DNA of 64,000 nucleotides from an uncultured Prevotellaceae bacterium (GCA_902769805.1 CACXQL010000008.1:1-64000); one strand, 5' to 3'. Positions 15,501-25,057 are shown, counted from the first letter of the stretch. Notes: generated by a model not told the origin, from the sequence alone. Program-made: numbers and translations.

Positions 15501-17193
15501 TGCCATCATCGAGACAGCGACCAATACCCTTATCCAGGGGTTTGCCACCACGAAGATACCAGAGGGAGTGAAGGTCATTGCTACTGCTGCCTTCCGCAGC
15601 CTGGCTACGCTGACGGAGATAGAGATACCTGCCAGTGTGGAGAAGATTGAACCGGAGGCTTTCCTTTATTGTAACCAAATGACAAAGGTTGTCACTCATG
15701 TCAAGAAGCCTTTTGCTGTCTCATCGATGGTGTTCAGTGGTGACAACATGAAGATAGCCAAGCTCTATGTGCCCTATGGAACGAAAGATGCTTATGCTAA
15801 TACTCCAGGGTGGGATAATTTCCCATATATCATTGAAATGGAACCTGCAGCGGGTGAATATGCTCAAAATGCTGCTAGTGTGACTTCTACCGACTTCGGC
15901 AAGGCTTATGCTGCACTGAACGGACAGGTATCCGTGCCCATCACACTGGCAGGCGAAGGTATTACCCCTGTCACCAGCATCGACTATACCATCACTACTG
16001 GAAGTACCTCCACCCAGCACCATCTGGAACTGTCTGACCCGGTTGCCTTCATGATGAATGCCGAGATACTGGTACCTGTCAAGGCTGATGCAACGGTTGG
16101 TGAGCGTGACAAGGTGTTCACGCTGACTAAGGTCAACGGTGTTGCCAACGAGTGTACGACAGAGAATATGAAGGCAAAAGGCAAGCTGGTTACCGTTGCC
16201 AAGAAGCCAAAGGTGGTTCCCGTTGTCGAGGAAGCCACAGGCACCTGGTGCGGATGGTGTGCCCGCGGTATTCCCGGACTGACTTTGTTGAATAAGGTAT
16301 ATGGAGACGACGTGATTACCATTGCCGTCCATGGCGGTGGTAGTGGCGACCCGATGATACTGGACGGCTATCAACTGAATCTCGCAAACTATCCCAGCTG
16401 TCAGATTAACCGCGGTGAAGTCGTGGACCCCTACTACGGCAGTGGCAGTGAGGCTTTCGGTATCAGTCGTGAAGTGGAGGCTGCTCAGCGCAGCTACGTA
16501 CCCGCAGGCATTGAGGTCGATGCCGCCTGGAGCGACGACAAACAGAATACCATTAATGTTAAGACCACCACAACCTTTGTCGAGGATGTGACCAATGCCA
16601 ACTACCGCATCGGCTATGTGCTTCAGGAAGACGGTATGAAGGGCACTACGCCTGGGTGGTATCAGACGAACTATTATGCAGGCAGCTCCCTCAACGACCT
16701 GAATCTCATCAATCTGACAAGTGGCGAACCGAAGATTACCAATGTTGTATACAACTATATTCCTGTTGCAGCCTATGAGCCCTTCAACGGTATTGAGGGC
16801 AGCGTGCCTGCCACCATCACCAAGGATGTTGCCATGGAGCACAATTATTCAATTGATATCTCCAGCATTACGCGTATTCAGGACAAGAAGAAGCTCAGTG
16901 TCGTGGCATTGCTCATAGACAAGAACAGTGGGAAGATCGTGAATGCCGCCAAGTTCAAGTTTGACAAGGACAGCGATACCGGTTCTAGTGGCTTCAACTT
17001 CTTAACCACCCTCGGTGATGCAGACGGCGACGGTTCCGTTGATGTGAACGATGTGACCTCTACTATCAATCACATCTTGGGCAAGCCTGTTAACAAGTTC
17101 GTCCTCAAAGCCGCTGATGTGGATGGTGACGATGTGATTGATGTCAATGACGTACAAGGCATCATCGATATTGCTTTGGGTAAGAAAAAATAA
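12514..17193 (+). CDS. C10 (streptopain-like) protease with LRR_5, Omp28-like and dockerin domains
   Basis: A 1559-residue secreted protein. A signal peptide (1-19) is followed by a streptopain-type propeptide (about 20-110), then the C10 cysteine-protease domain with C164 in TGCVATAMAQ and H300 in KGHTFVLHGY, plus the conserved NWGWGG. BspA-type leucine-rich repeats occupy roughly 385-1110 in blocks (IPxxVTxIGxxAFxxC pattern). An Omp28-like thioredoxin-fold region around 1230-1480 carries WCGWC (C1246, C1249). The C-terminus (about 1500-1559) has two dockerin calcium loops, DADGDGSVDVND and DVDGDDVIDVND. The second protease gene starts 14 bases downstream. The propeptide-coding 150 bases are 98% identical to those of that gene. 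A protease, an adhesin and a possible redox domain on one chain is unusual. Confidence 0.92.
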   Translation: MRRLSLLLASLFISLITFAGEVTEEEALQKAQQFMKGKQFKQRNLRRAASTTGNNPYYVFNAENNDGFVVIAGNDLMPEVLGYAEHGNLELSKAPDNVKWLFSYYADVAKTLKNAPASTTTRRAARRSANLTELIPLMKTKWDQAGNFQEHCPEIGGNKALTGCVATAMAQVVNYFQWPLNSVRESVGYLSNKDDGSKPQIELETLPARKFNWFNMSDDDIAWLMRYCGQSVLMNYNLDESTSFASRIPGALISVFNFSKGVDLVNRNEFTDEEWEQALYKEIESGRPVIYSGFKDQKGHTFVLHGYKEGKFFINWGWGGNFDGYFALTELTPNGMDLTEDQNAVVGIQPSSNNEIKYEEKTEIGFREVHVEKQGQLASLLPESERYLISRLKVTGEIGGKDFDVIHDMSENKYGEGPQGRLSKLDLSEVRIVGGETFGNNQEMHDDTFSMWQFAQCQSLTNIIFPKTLKKIDESAFFNVHLTSIIIPKSVTEISGIAFRIETLNSIQVEEGNPVYYSQNNALYEKATGKLIRGCRGSGIPEGVKEIGNDAFYEAGLESIVFPKSVKSIGDYAFGFNYRIQDLYIPASVERIGYRAFNLCSLASITVDKNNEAYDSRDNCKALIETNTNTLIVASNATTEIPSTVKALAPGAFSKLDINLLEIPIGVKNFKYAFEDVKTKTIRVYYPTPIDIEENAFDDEEGNYLPHNIRLIVPDGTKKLYAAAKGWKVFTQFERLIVEASEYESMRDYTIHVTTPGTLESRIPSGKKNIIEKLTVTGKINGEDIRILKDMCQSEGMLSSIDLSGATIVEGGGSTANELPAEAFISTTNLKSIVLPKNLTAIGDYAFQDSGIEELVLPKNVTSLGRDIFYYARNLEALSVENGNPVFDSRDNCNAIIETATNTLRIGCMNTKIPTNVTAVGDMAFSGKPGLEEIEIPNSVTSLGWASFWADTELTKVKMSAGITNLGESPFGGCDNISSFVVDEKNQKYDSRNNCNAIIETATNTLIQGFATTKIPEGVKVIATAAFRSLATLTEIEIPASVEKIEPEAFLYCNQMTKVVTHVKKPFAVSSMVFSGDNMKIAKLYVPYGTKDAYANTPGWDNFPYIIEMEPAAGEYAQNAASVTSTDFGKAYAALNGQVSVPITLAGEGITPVTSIDYTITTGSTSTQHHLELSDPVAFMMNAEILVPVKADATVGERDKVFTLTKVNGVANECTTENMKAKGKLVTVAKKPKVVPVVEEATGTWCGWCARGIPGLTLLNKVYGDDVITIAVHGGGSGDPMILDGYQLNLANYPSCQINRGEVVDPYYGSGSEAFGISREVEAAQRSYVPAGIEVDAAWSDDKQNTINVKTTTTFVEDVTNANYRIGYVLQEDGMKGTTPGWYQTNYYAGSSLNDLNLINLTSGEPKITNVVYNYIPVAAYEPFNGIEGSVPATITKDVAMEHNYSIDISSITRIQDKKKLSVVALLIDKNSGKIVNAAKFKFDKDSDTGSSGFNFLTTLGDADGDGSVDVNDVTSTINHILGKPVNKFVLKAADVDGDDVIDVNDVQGIIDIALGKKK

Positions 17194-17207
17194 GAAACAC
17201 AGAATCT

Positions 17208-20200
17208 ATGAAGAAACTATCTCTATTACTCATCAGTCTTTTAGCCTGCATGACCCTATCCGCAGGCGAGGTGACAGAAGAGGAGGCATTGCAGAAAGCC
17301 CAGCAGTTCATGAAGGGCAAGCAGTTCAAACAAAGGAATTTGCGACGTGCTGCCTCTACGACAGGGAATAATTCCTATTATGTGTTTAACGCAGAGAACA
17401 ATGACGGTTTTGTCATTGTCAGTGGTGATGACCGTACCACAGCCATCTTAGGCTATGGTAACACAGGTAACCTTGACATGAAGAACCTGCCGGAGAATGT
17501 GAAGTGGTGGTTGGAGAGCTATGCCAGACAGATTGCGGCACTGGACACCTCACTGGAACCTGTTGCCTCGACTACAAGAAGAGCTTCAAAGGCTGCCATC
17601 ACACCACTGATTACGGCAAAGTGGAATCAGGGTACACCCTATAACTATATGTGTCCTGACGGCAGTTACAAAGATTGGGATGAGGAAGGCTACAATGTCG
17701 ACAACCGTTGCGTGACAGGTTGCGTGGCTACGGCGATGGCACAGGTAATGTACTATTGGCAATGGCCGAAGACCTGTCCTGCCTTGGATAGTTATACAAC
17801 TTCAGGTCATACAATCAAGGCGCTTCCTGCTACCACCTTCGACTATGAGAAGATGACTGATACCTACAAGAAAAACGAGAAGGGCGTGGCAGCGGATGAG
17901 GTCGCCAAGCTGATGCGCTATTGTGGTCAGGCTGTTCAGATGAAATATACTCCGAGTAGTTCAGGAGCTAATCTCACATCCAGAACTCTGTCAACGGTCT
18001 TCCAGTATAGTAAGAATGTACGTTTTCTGTCGCGTGATGGTTATACCACCACTCAGTGGGAAGCCATCGTATATGATGAGTTGGCTGCTAAACGCCCCGT
18101 ATTGTATTCTGGTAGTACGGAGACATCTGGTCACCAGTTCATTATCGACGGCTACGACGGCAATGGACTCTTCCATATTAACTGGGGCTGGGGCGGTTCT
18201 CCTGACTCCTATTATGTATTGTCGATAGCCGATCCAGGAATCGAACAGGGTGCAGGCGGTTCTGAGGGTGCTTTCCAATATGGCCAGGATGCTTTGATTG
18301 GTGTAGAACCTACCAAAGATGGCGAGATATTACTTCCTAAGCTAAGCAGTTGGATCAGTTCTTCCATCGAGCCTGCAAATTACAATCGCGATGGAGCAGC
18401 ATCTTCTTTTACCAACGTAGAACTGAACGGTGAAGTCGGAGTGTACTATAATCTCACCCCAGAATCTTCGTATGCTGCAGAGATTGGATGGGCGCTATAC
18501 CAGAACGACGAGCTTCAGGGAGTAGTATTCAGTGAGTCCACTACAATCCCCGTTCTTGAGGCAGGAACTTATGACTATCTGTCAAACTATAGGTCTGCAA
18601 CATTTGGAGCCGGTCTGTCTACTGGCACCTATCAGTTATGCCAGGTCTACCGCTTTGACGGAGAGACGGAGTGGAAGCGCTGTATCAGCTATGATGTCTG
18701 TCTGTTGGCAGAAGTAACACCAACCACACTGACCGTACGACTTGCCGACACAAGCAATATGTCGTTTGTGGTCAACAGCATCAATACCTCAGACTATCCT
18801 GAAGTAAACAAACCTGTAGAAGTCAAGATGAACATTACCAATAATGGTGAGTCGAAGAATCAGATTGTCAACCTGTGGATGCGGAAGCAAGGTGCATCAG
18901 CATGGAATAAAGTCGCCCAATCCACCAGTTATGTCGATCCGGGTAAGAGTGGTGATGTCGTGATATCATTTAAACCGACAGAAGCTGGTACCTTTGACTT
19001 GAAAGTAACTGCCGGTAGCTCTACAACAGTTTTGAAGACTACCACAGTTAAGATAGCTGACAAAACGCAAGTTGTCGTGGATCATGTCATCTATCTCTGC
19101 ACACCGGACTATCAGCGTGCCACTGTAATTGGATACGAAGACGAGGATAAGAAGATTAACAGCGTGACGATAGCCTCTACCGTTACTGCCAATAGTAAGA
19201 ATTGCAAGGTCATCGCTATTGGCGACAATGCGTTCTATAACTGGTATAGCCTGAGGACGGTGACTATTTCAGAAGGTGTACAGACCATTGGCTACGAAGC
19301 GTTTGTATATTGTTCTAATCTCAACAGAATAAATCTGCCGTCGACATTGACCAGCATAGACGAGGGAATATTCTATGGGTGTCAGTCGTTGACATCGGTC
19401 GCCTCCTATATCCAGAATCCGTCAGCTGTCAGTGACAAGACTTTTGCTAATGGAAGGTGGAACGAAGAAACCGAAGATATCGATTATTTCCCATCGTCAG
19501 CCACCCTCTATGTACCTATCGGCACTAAAGCAAAATATGAGGCTTTGTCTGGCTGGACACAGTTTGCTGCCATCGAGGAGGGTGAACCGAAAGAGACTGT
19601 AGTCGACGGACTGCGGTACGCATACTCTACCGGCGGTACTACGGCAACCGTCATTCAGGACGACAGCTATAACTATCTAACAGAGGTTAATATTCCTGCC
19701 ACCGTGAAGATTGACGGCAAGGACTATAGCGTTACAGCCATTGGCAACAAGGCATTCCGTAACTATAATATGATTGAGTCCGTCACAATTCCTAAAAGCG
19801 TGAAGAGTATCGGTAGTAGTGCATTCGCTTATATATGGAATCTGAAAAAAGTGATATGTCATATCGAGGAGCCCTTTGCCATAGCTGATAACACCTTTGA
19901 ACATTGGGATTCCCCGTCACCAGCTACGCTCTTTGTGCCTATCGGCACCAAGGCAAAATATCAGGAACTGTCGGGTTGGAATGGGTTTACTGCTATCGAA
20001 GAGGGAGAGCCGAAAGAGGCTGTAGTCGACGGACTGCGGTACGCATACTCTACCGGCGGTACTACGGCAACTGTCATTCAGGACGACAGCTACAAAGACC
20101 TAACAGAGGTTAATATTCCTGCCACCGTGAAGATTGACGGCAAGGACTACGACGTAACTGCGATTGGTGAGAACGCCTTTTTGTATTGTTATAATCTTTC

Positions 20201-20675
20201 AGAGATTAAGCTCTCAAATAAACTGAAGACGATTGGCGATTATGCCTTCTATAGTTGTTACAATGTTATGTCCATCACCATTCCTGCCAGTGTGGAGGAA
20301 ATTGGAGAATCTGCATTCGCCTATTTAGGCAAACCGCTTACTGTTGTCTCCCATATTACAGAGCCTTTTGACATAGACAAGATATCCTTTGAGCAATGGG
20401 GCGGGGACGGTGACGATCCCACTCTCTGCGTACCGTATGGTACCAAAGCGAAGTATGAGGCATTGGATGGATGGTCTGTGTTTACCACAATCATTGAGAT
20501 TGGCGATGCCGACGGTGACGGGAGTATCGATGTAAACGATGTGACCTCAACCATCAACTACATCTTGGGCAAGCCTGTTGCCAGCTTCTTCCAAGGAGCC
20601 GCCGATGTGGATGGTGACGGAACGATTGATGTCAATGACGTACAGGGAATTATCGACCGTGCGTTAGGGAAATAA
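17208..20675 (+). CDS. C10 (streptopain-like) protease with LRR_5 and dockerin domains
   Basis: A 1155-residue secreted protein. Signal peptide to about residue 19, propeptide to about 110, then the C10 catalytic domain with C172 in TGCVATAMAQ and H309 in SGHQFIIDGY, followed by NWGWGG. A beta-rich, Ig/CARDB-like region lies at about 390-640. LRR_5 repeats at about 640-1085 include a 141-residue duplication (423-bp DNA period; copies at about 19599 and 20022, both with VDGLRYAYSTGGTTATV). A two-loop dockerin closes the protein (DADGDGSIDVND, DVDGDGTIDVND). It is second in a two-gene unit that ends at the terminator at 20688. A secreted, dockerin-presented protease for host or dietary protein is the natural inference. 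Confidence 0.92.
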   Translation: MKKLSLLLISLLACMTLSAGEVTEEEALQKAQQFMKGKQFKQRNLRRAASTTGNNSYYVFNAENNDGFVIVSGDDRTTAILGYGNTGNLDMKNLPENVKWWLESYARQIAALDTSLEPVASTTRRASKAAITPLITAKWNQGTPYNYMCPDGSYKDWDEEGYNVDNRCVTGCVATAMAQVMYYWQWPKTCPALDSYTTSGHTIKALPATTFDYEKMTDTYKKNEKGVAADEVAKLMRYCGQAVQMKYTPSSSGANLTSRTLSTVFQYSKNVRFLSRDGYTTTQWEAIVYDELAAKRPVLYSGSTETSGHQFIIDGYDGNGLFHINWGWGGSPDSYYVLSIADPGIEQGAGGSEGAFQYGQDALIGVEPTKDGEILLPKLSSWISSSIEPANYNRDGAASSFTNVELNGEVGVYYNLTPESSYAAEIGWALYQNDELQGVVFSESTTIPVLEAGTYDYLSNYRSATFGAGLSTGTYQLCQVYRFDGETEWKRCISYDVCLLAEVTPTTLTVRLADTSNMSFVVNSINTSDYPEVNKPVEVKMNITNNGESKNQIVNLWMRKQGASAWNKVAQSTSYVDPGKSGDVVISFKPTEAGTFDLKVTAGSSTTVLKTTTVKIADKTQVVVDHVIYLCTPDYQRATVIGYEDEDKKINSVTIASTVTANSKNCKVIAIGDNAFYNWYSLRTVTISEGVQTIGYEAFVYCSNLNRINLPSTLTSIDEGIFYGCQSLTSVASYIQNPSAVSDKTFANGRWNEETEDIDYFPSSATLYVPIGTKAKYEALSGWTQFAAIEEGEPKETVVDGLRYAYSTGGTTATVIQDDSYNYLTEVNIPATVKIDGKDYSVTAIGNKAFRNYNMIESVTIPKSVKSIGSSAFAYIWNLKKVICHIEEPFAIADNTFEHWDSPSPATLFVPIGTKAKYQELSGWNGFTAIEEGEPKEAVVDGLRYAYSTGGTTATVIQDDSYKDLTEVNIPATVKIDGKDYDVTAIGENAFLYCYNLSEIKLSNKLKTIGDYAFYSCYNVMSITIPASVEEIGESAFAYLGKPLTVVSHITEPFDIDKISFEQWGGDGDDPTLCVPYGTKAKYEALDGWSVFTTIIEIGDADGDGSIDVNDVTSTINYILGKPVASFFQGAADVDGDGTIDVNDVQGIIDRALGK

Positions 20676-20687
20676 TAAATAATCACT

Positions 20688-20732
20688 AAGAGAAGAGGCA
20701 TTCCGTAGGAGATGTCTCTTCTCTTGTTTTTT
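20688..20732 (+). terminator. Intrinsic terminator of the protease operon
   Basis: AAGAGAAGAGGCA (20688-20700) pairs with TGTCTCTTCTCTT (20713-20725), one G-T pair, followed by GTTTTTT. Confidence 0.85.
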
Positions 20733-20751
20733 ATCAAAAAGACGGAATTGT

Positions 20752-20783
20752 TTTGCTATTTATCCACTATTTTTGTATCTTTG
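20752..20783 (+). promoter_or_regulatory. Promoter of the large LRR/dockerin gene
   Basis: TTTG at 20752-20755 and TATCTTTG at 20776-20783, exactly 24 bases apart, 33 bases before the start at 20816. Confidence 0.8.
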
Positions 20784-20815
20784 TACGCAGATTAAATAAC
20801 TAAGAACGATTCTTT

Positions 20816-23800
20816 ATGAGCATGAAAAAATATTTCATCACATACATACTCACCATTTTAATGAGCATGGTTGGAATAGAAGCCTCTGCGTATGATTTTA
20901 AGGCGACGAGTGATGACGGTGTCACGTTTTTTTACAACTGGATAAAAGACAAGACAGAGGTAGCAGTCACCTACGAGGGTAAGACATGGGTAGCCACGGC
21001 AGGCTACACGGGTGACATCAAAGTACCTGAATCCGTGACCTACGAAGGCAAGACCTACCCGGTGACACGCATTGGCTACTGTGCTTTCTTTAACTGTGAG
21101 ATTACGTCGATTACCATTCCGAGATGTGTGAACACTATTGGCGAGGGCGCACTGGGCGAATGTATCCGCCTTACATCGCTGTTCATTCCCAACACTGTCA
21201 CCAAGATTGGTAACAATGCCTTCCAGGACTGTATCGGTCTGACATCGATAGTGGTCGAGGACGGCAACCCCAATTACGACTCACGCAACAACTGTAACGC
21301 CGTCATCGAGACCGCTACCAACACATTGCTCCGAGGATGCAGGAACACGGTGATACCAGATAACATAGAAGCCTTCGGAAGCCTCTCAATGAGTAACTTG
21401 AAGACCTTCACCATACAGACGCTTCCAAGTACGGTGAAGTATATAGGAGTATATGCCTTCCTAAACTGTGAAAGTATCACATCAATGACGATACCAGGTA
21501 GCGTAAAGACCATTGACGATGAGGCATTCCACGGTTGTGTAGGTATGAATAGTCTCACGATTGAGAAGGGAGTAGAGACCATTGGTGCGGGTGCTTTCTC
21601 GAGTTGTCTGGCTCTGACAAAACTGACTTTACCCGTCACCATACAAAGCCTGGGGGGCAGTATGATATTCGAAAGCTTCGACATAAAGACCATTGAGGTA
21701 CTGTTCGGCGAGCCGATACCCATCAATGAATCCACGTTTAACACCTACTATAGCCCAAGCACCATGACACTCTATGTTCCCAAAGGATGCAGGGAGGCTT
21801 TTGCTGCTGCCGATTATTGGAAGGAGTTCGGGCAGATCATCGAGACCGACGAGGAAGCTGAACCATTGGAATATTTTTATTCCTACATCAACGACACCAA
21901 GATGTATTTCAAGATCCTTAACCATGAAAGCAAAACGGTACAGATTGGTCTCGGAGACGAACCTGCCATCGATACTGCCGTGAGTGGTGAACTGATCCTG
22001 CCTTCTGAGGTGAAGGGCTATACCGTCACAGGTATCGCTGCCAATGCCTTTGCCGGATGCGCAGGTCTTACCGAAGTGACCATCCCTGCCAGCATCACGA
22101 GTATTGCCAGTGGAGCCTTCAGCGGCAATACTGAACTGACGAAGGTAACCTATGAGGGTAGTCCTTGTCCCATAGCCTCCGATGCCTTTGATGCCTATAC
22201 CTACAACCATGCTGCTCTGGTTGTTGACGACGACAAGAAAACCGAGTTTTCCAACACGCAGGGCTGGAAAGAGTTTATAAGTCTGACGGTAGACCTGTTC
22301 ATTGGCGACACCTTTACTGATACCACTATCGAGGGCATAGAGGTAACATACACCGTCACGTCGGTGTCACCCAGAACCGCCAAGGTGGGAATAGACGCTT
22401 ACCACGTGGGGATTCCTTCTGGAAGTTCAGGCACCATCACCATCCCCTCCAGTGTAAAGGGATATCAGGTGACTGCCATTGCATCGGGAGCATTTGCAGG
22501 CAGAAGCAAAGTGACGGAAGTCATCCTTCCCCCAACGATTACTACGTTAGAAGATTATGCTTTCGGCAACACTTCACTCAAGTATGTCACGCTGCCTGCG
22601 TCCGTCCAGTCCATAGGTACCGATATATTCTATTATAGTAACAGCATAACGTATGTCAGAGTGTTGTCAACAACGCCCATCGCCATTAAGGAAGATGCCT
22701 TCCCCAAACGATCCAAGATGACGCTTTATGTGCCCTATGGCAGCAAGGAGGCATACCAGACTGCCGCATACTGGAAGGAGTTCAAGGAGATTGTCGAACT
22801 GCCGGAAGATGACTCGGACATCCTGATGCCCGGCACGACCTTTACCAGCAAGACCGTCGAAGGTGTGGATGTAAGTTATACCGTCCTGTCACTATGTCCT
22901 AATACCGTCAAGGTCGCTTCCAAAGCGGTGGACAAGGAGACCTCCGGTACCATCACCATCCCTGCCTATGCGAAAGGCTATGAGGTGGTTGGTATTGCTC
23001 AGGAAGCATTTACGGCACGTAAGTTGACTGAAATAAAGTTGCCGGCTACCATCACTACATTGGATGAAAGGGCATTCTATTTAAACTATGCGAAGGAAAT
23101 CAATATCCCCAAAACTATCACAGTCATCCCCAAGGAGGCTTTCAGGGTTGCAGACATCATACGTATCACCATTCCTGCATCTGTCCTGTCCATTGGCTCT
23201 AACGCTTTTTACGGATGTGATGATCTAACTTTCGTCTTCATGGAGTCTGCCACACCCATTGCTATTCCAGAAGATGCCTTCCCCACCCGTGCCAATATCA
23301 CGCTATATGTACCTTATGGCAGCAAGAATGCCTACAAGGCAGCTGATTACTGGAAGGAGTTCAAGGAGATTAAAGAACTGCCCGAAGACATGACGGACAT
23401 TCTGTTGCCAGGTTCAACATTCACCAGTCCGACCGTTGAAGGCGTTGACGTGCTATATACTGTTACATCGATTAGTCCCAATACCGTCAAAGTCGCTTCT
23501 AATGCAGTGAACTCGGGAACCAAAGGCACAGTCACCATCCCCTCCAACGTGGAAGGTTATGAGGTGACAGGTGTTGCCAAGGATGCATTCTCGTCAACTT
23601 ACTATCTAGAAGAAATAAAACTTCCTTCTACCGTCACAACAATAGATGAGAGTGCCTTCTATTTCTGCTATGCAGAGAAAATCAATATCCCCGAAGGTAT
23701 AGCATCGTTCCCTAAAAATGCATTCTTTTGTTCGAAGATCAAACGTATCATCATTCCTGCATCAGTCCAGTCCATTGGCTCTGACGCTTTTTACAGATGT

Positions 23801-24736
23801 GATGATCTTGCTTATGTCTGCATGGAAGCTTCCACACCTATTAACATTCCAGAAGATGCCTTCCCTACCCGTGCCAATGTCACACTGTATGTACCCTATG
23901 GCAGCAAAGAAGCTTACGAGGCGGCTGACTACTGGAAGGAGTTCAAGGAGATTATTGAACTACCCGAAGACATGACAGGCATCTATCTGCCTGGTTCCAC
24001 TTTCACCAGCAAGACCGTCGAGGGCATTGATGTACTATACACTGTTACATCGCTTAATCCCAAAACCGTCAAGGTCGCCTCCAATGCCGTGAACAAGGAG
24101 ACCACAGGTACAATCACTATCCCCTCGAAAGTGGAAGGCTATGAGGTGATAGGTGTCGAAAAAAAGGCATTTGAATCAATCCGTAATCTGACAAAGATTA
24201 TACTACCACCCACCATCACCACATTGGACGAAAATGCTTTTTACTTCTGCTATGCACAGGAAATCATTATCCCAGAGGGTATAACATCTTTTCCCGAAGA
24301 TGCATTCTATTATTGCTGGAAACTACTTACAATGACCATTCCTGCCAGTGTTGAAAGTATTGGAAATCATGCGTTCTACAACTGTAACAAACTGAAAGTC
24401 TTGATTGTACATTCACCAAGCCCTGCAACTGTTACTGAGAACACCTTCGAGAAATGTGACGACGCTATCCTTTATGTCCCCAAGGGCAGTAAGGATGCTT
24501 ATGAGACGGCAGACTATTGGAAGGAATTTAAGGAGATTATTGAGTTGGAAAAGGGTGATGCCGACGGTGACGGGAGTATCGATGTAAACGATGTGACCTC
24601 AACCATCAACTACATCTTGGGCAAGCCTGTTGCCAGCTTTATCCCCGAAGCAGCCGACGTCGACGGTGATGATACCATTGACGTGAATGACGTACAGGGC
24701 ATCATCGACATCGCATTGGGTAAGAAGGCACAGTGA
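20816..24736 (+). CDS. BspA-like leucine-rich-repeat protein with tandem 194-residue modules and dockerin
   Basis: A 1306-residue secreted protein. Signal peptide near 3-27 (…GIEASA); the ATG at 20822 is an alternative start. Almost all of the protein is LRR_5 repeat. The second half consists of near-identical modules of about 194 residues, with DNA boundaries near 22796, 23375 and 23957 (582-bp period). Each begins LPED…TFTS, has a beta-rich segment (VDVxYTVxSLxPxTVKVAS), an LRR block and a YVPYGSKxAYxxADYWKEFK end. The C-terminus is a two-loop dockerin whose first 83 coding bases are identical to those of the preceding protease gene. BspA-like proteins are known adhesins. The repeats suggest an elongated surface rod. 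It appears to be monocistronic. Confidence 0.9.
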   Translation: MSMKKYFITYILTILMSMVGIEASAYDFKATSDDGVTFFYNWIKDKTEVAVTYEGKTWVATAGYTGDIKVPESVTYEGKTYPVTRIGYCAFFNCEITSITIPRCVNTIGEGALGECIRLTSLFIPNTVTKIGNNAFQDCIGLTSIVVEDGNPNYDSRNNCNAVIETATNTLLRGCRNTVIPDNIEAFGSLSMSNLKTFTIQTLPSTVKYIGVYAFLNCESITSMTIPGSVKTIDDEAFHGCVGMNSLTIEKGVETIGAGAFSSCLALTKLTLPVTIQSLGGSMIFESFDIKTIEVLFGEPIPINESTFNTYYSPSTMTLYVPKGCREAFAAADYWKEFGQIIETDEEAEPLEYFYSYINDTKMYFKILNHESKTVQIGLGDEPAIDTAVSGELILPSEVKGYTVTGIAANAFAGCAGLTEVTIPASITSIASGAFSGNTELTKVTYEGSPCPIASDAFDAYTYNHAALVVDDDKKTEFSNTQGWKEFISLTVDLFIGDTFTDTTIEGIEVTYTVTSVSPRTAKVGIDAYHVGIPSGSSGTITIPSSVKGYQVTAIASGAFAGRSKVTEVILPPTITTLEDYAFGNTSLKYVTLPASVQSIGTDIFYYSNSITYVRVLSTTPIAIKEDAFPKRSKMTLYVPYGSKEAYQTAAYWKEFKEIVELPEDDSDILMPGTTFTSKTVEGVDVSYTVLSLCPNTVKVASKAVDKETSGTITIPAYAKGYEVVGIAQEAFTARKLTEIKLPATITTLDERAFYLNYAKEINIPKTITVIPKEAFRVADIIRITIPASVLSIGSNAFYGCDDLTFVFMESATPIAIPEDAFPTRANITLYVPYGSKNAYKAADYWKEFKEIKELPEDMTDILLPGSTFTSPTVEGVDVLYTVTSISPNTVKVASNAVNSGTKGTVTIPSNVEGYEVTGVAKDAFSSTYYLEEIKLPSTVTTIDESAFYFCYAEKINIPEGIASFPKNAFFCSKIKRIIIPASVQSIGSDAFYRCDDLAYVCMEASTPINIPEDAFPTRANVTLYVPYGSKEAYEAADYWKEFKEIIELPEDMTGIYLPGSTFTSKTVEGIDVLYTVTSLNPKTVKVASNAVNKETTGTITIPSKVEGYEVIGVEKKAFESIRNLTKIILPPTITTLDENAFYFCYAQEIIIPEGITSFPEDAFYYCWKLLTMTIPASVESIGNHAFYNCNKLKVLIVHSPSPATVTENTFEKCDDAILYVPKGSKDAYETADYWKEFKEIIELEKGDADGDGSIDVNDVTSTINYILGKPVASFIPEAADVDGDDTIDVNDVQGIIDIALGKKAQ

Positions 24737-24797
24737 CAACATATACCCTTTCTACGCACAAAATGCTTTTTGCAATACCTGAGCATTAGTGCAACTG

Positions 24798-24917
24798 TTC
24801 CCAATACCTGGGAATTAAGATCCCCGATATGCGGAATGTTATTACGCATATCGGGGAATAGTATTCCCGAGGCTCCGGAATGACATTCCCAGATATCTGG
24901 AAGGATTCTGGGAATAC
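24798..24917 (+). repeat. 22-base-pitch palindromic array B
   Basis: GGAA(T) starts at 24811, 24833, 24855, 24877 and 24899, exactly every 22 bases. Cores such as GGAATAGTATTCC alternate with other palindromes (AGATATCT, GAGGCTC). CGATATGCG pairs with CGCATA-TCG across two units to form a long hairpin (about 24822-24856). The words differ completely from array A but the pitch is the same. The rest of the gap to 25058 holds only the next promoter. Confidence 0.8.
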
Positions 24918-25003
24918 TGTCAACAACTGCTTGATTAACAAACAAAATAAGGACTTCAAGACATACGCAGGAATTTCCCAATGAGCCTTTTTTGTCAAAA
25001 TCC

Positions 25004-25034
25004 TTGTAACTTTCGAAATTATTTCGTAACTTTG
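25004..25034 (+). promoter_or_regulatory. Promoter of the LRR pseudogene
   Basis: TAACTTTG at 25027-25034 with TTG at 25004-25006, 24 bases before the ATG at 25058. Confidence 0.6.
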
Positions 25035-25057
25035 CGACATACAATAAATAAAAGAAT

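Noticed and set aside
15721..16842. A 373-residue reverse reading frame inside the first protease gene
   Set aside because: It lies fully opposite the Omp28-like domain and shows no recognisable motif.
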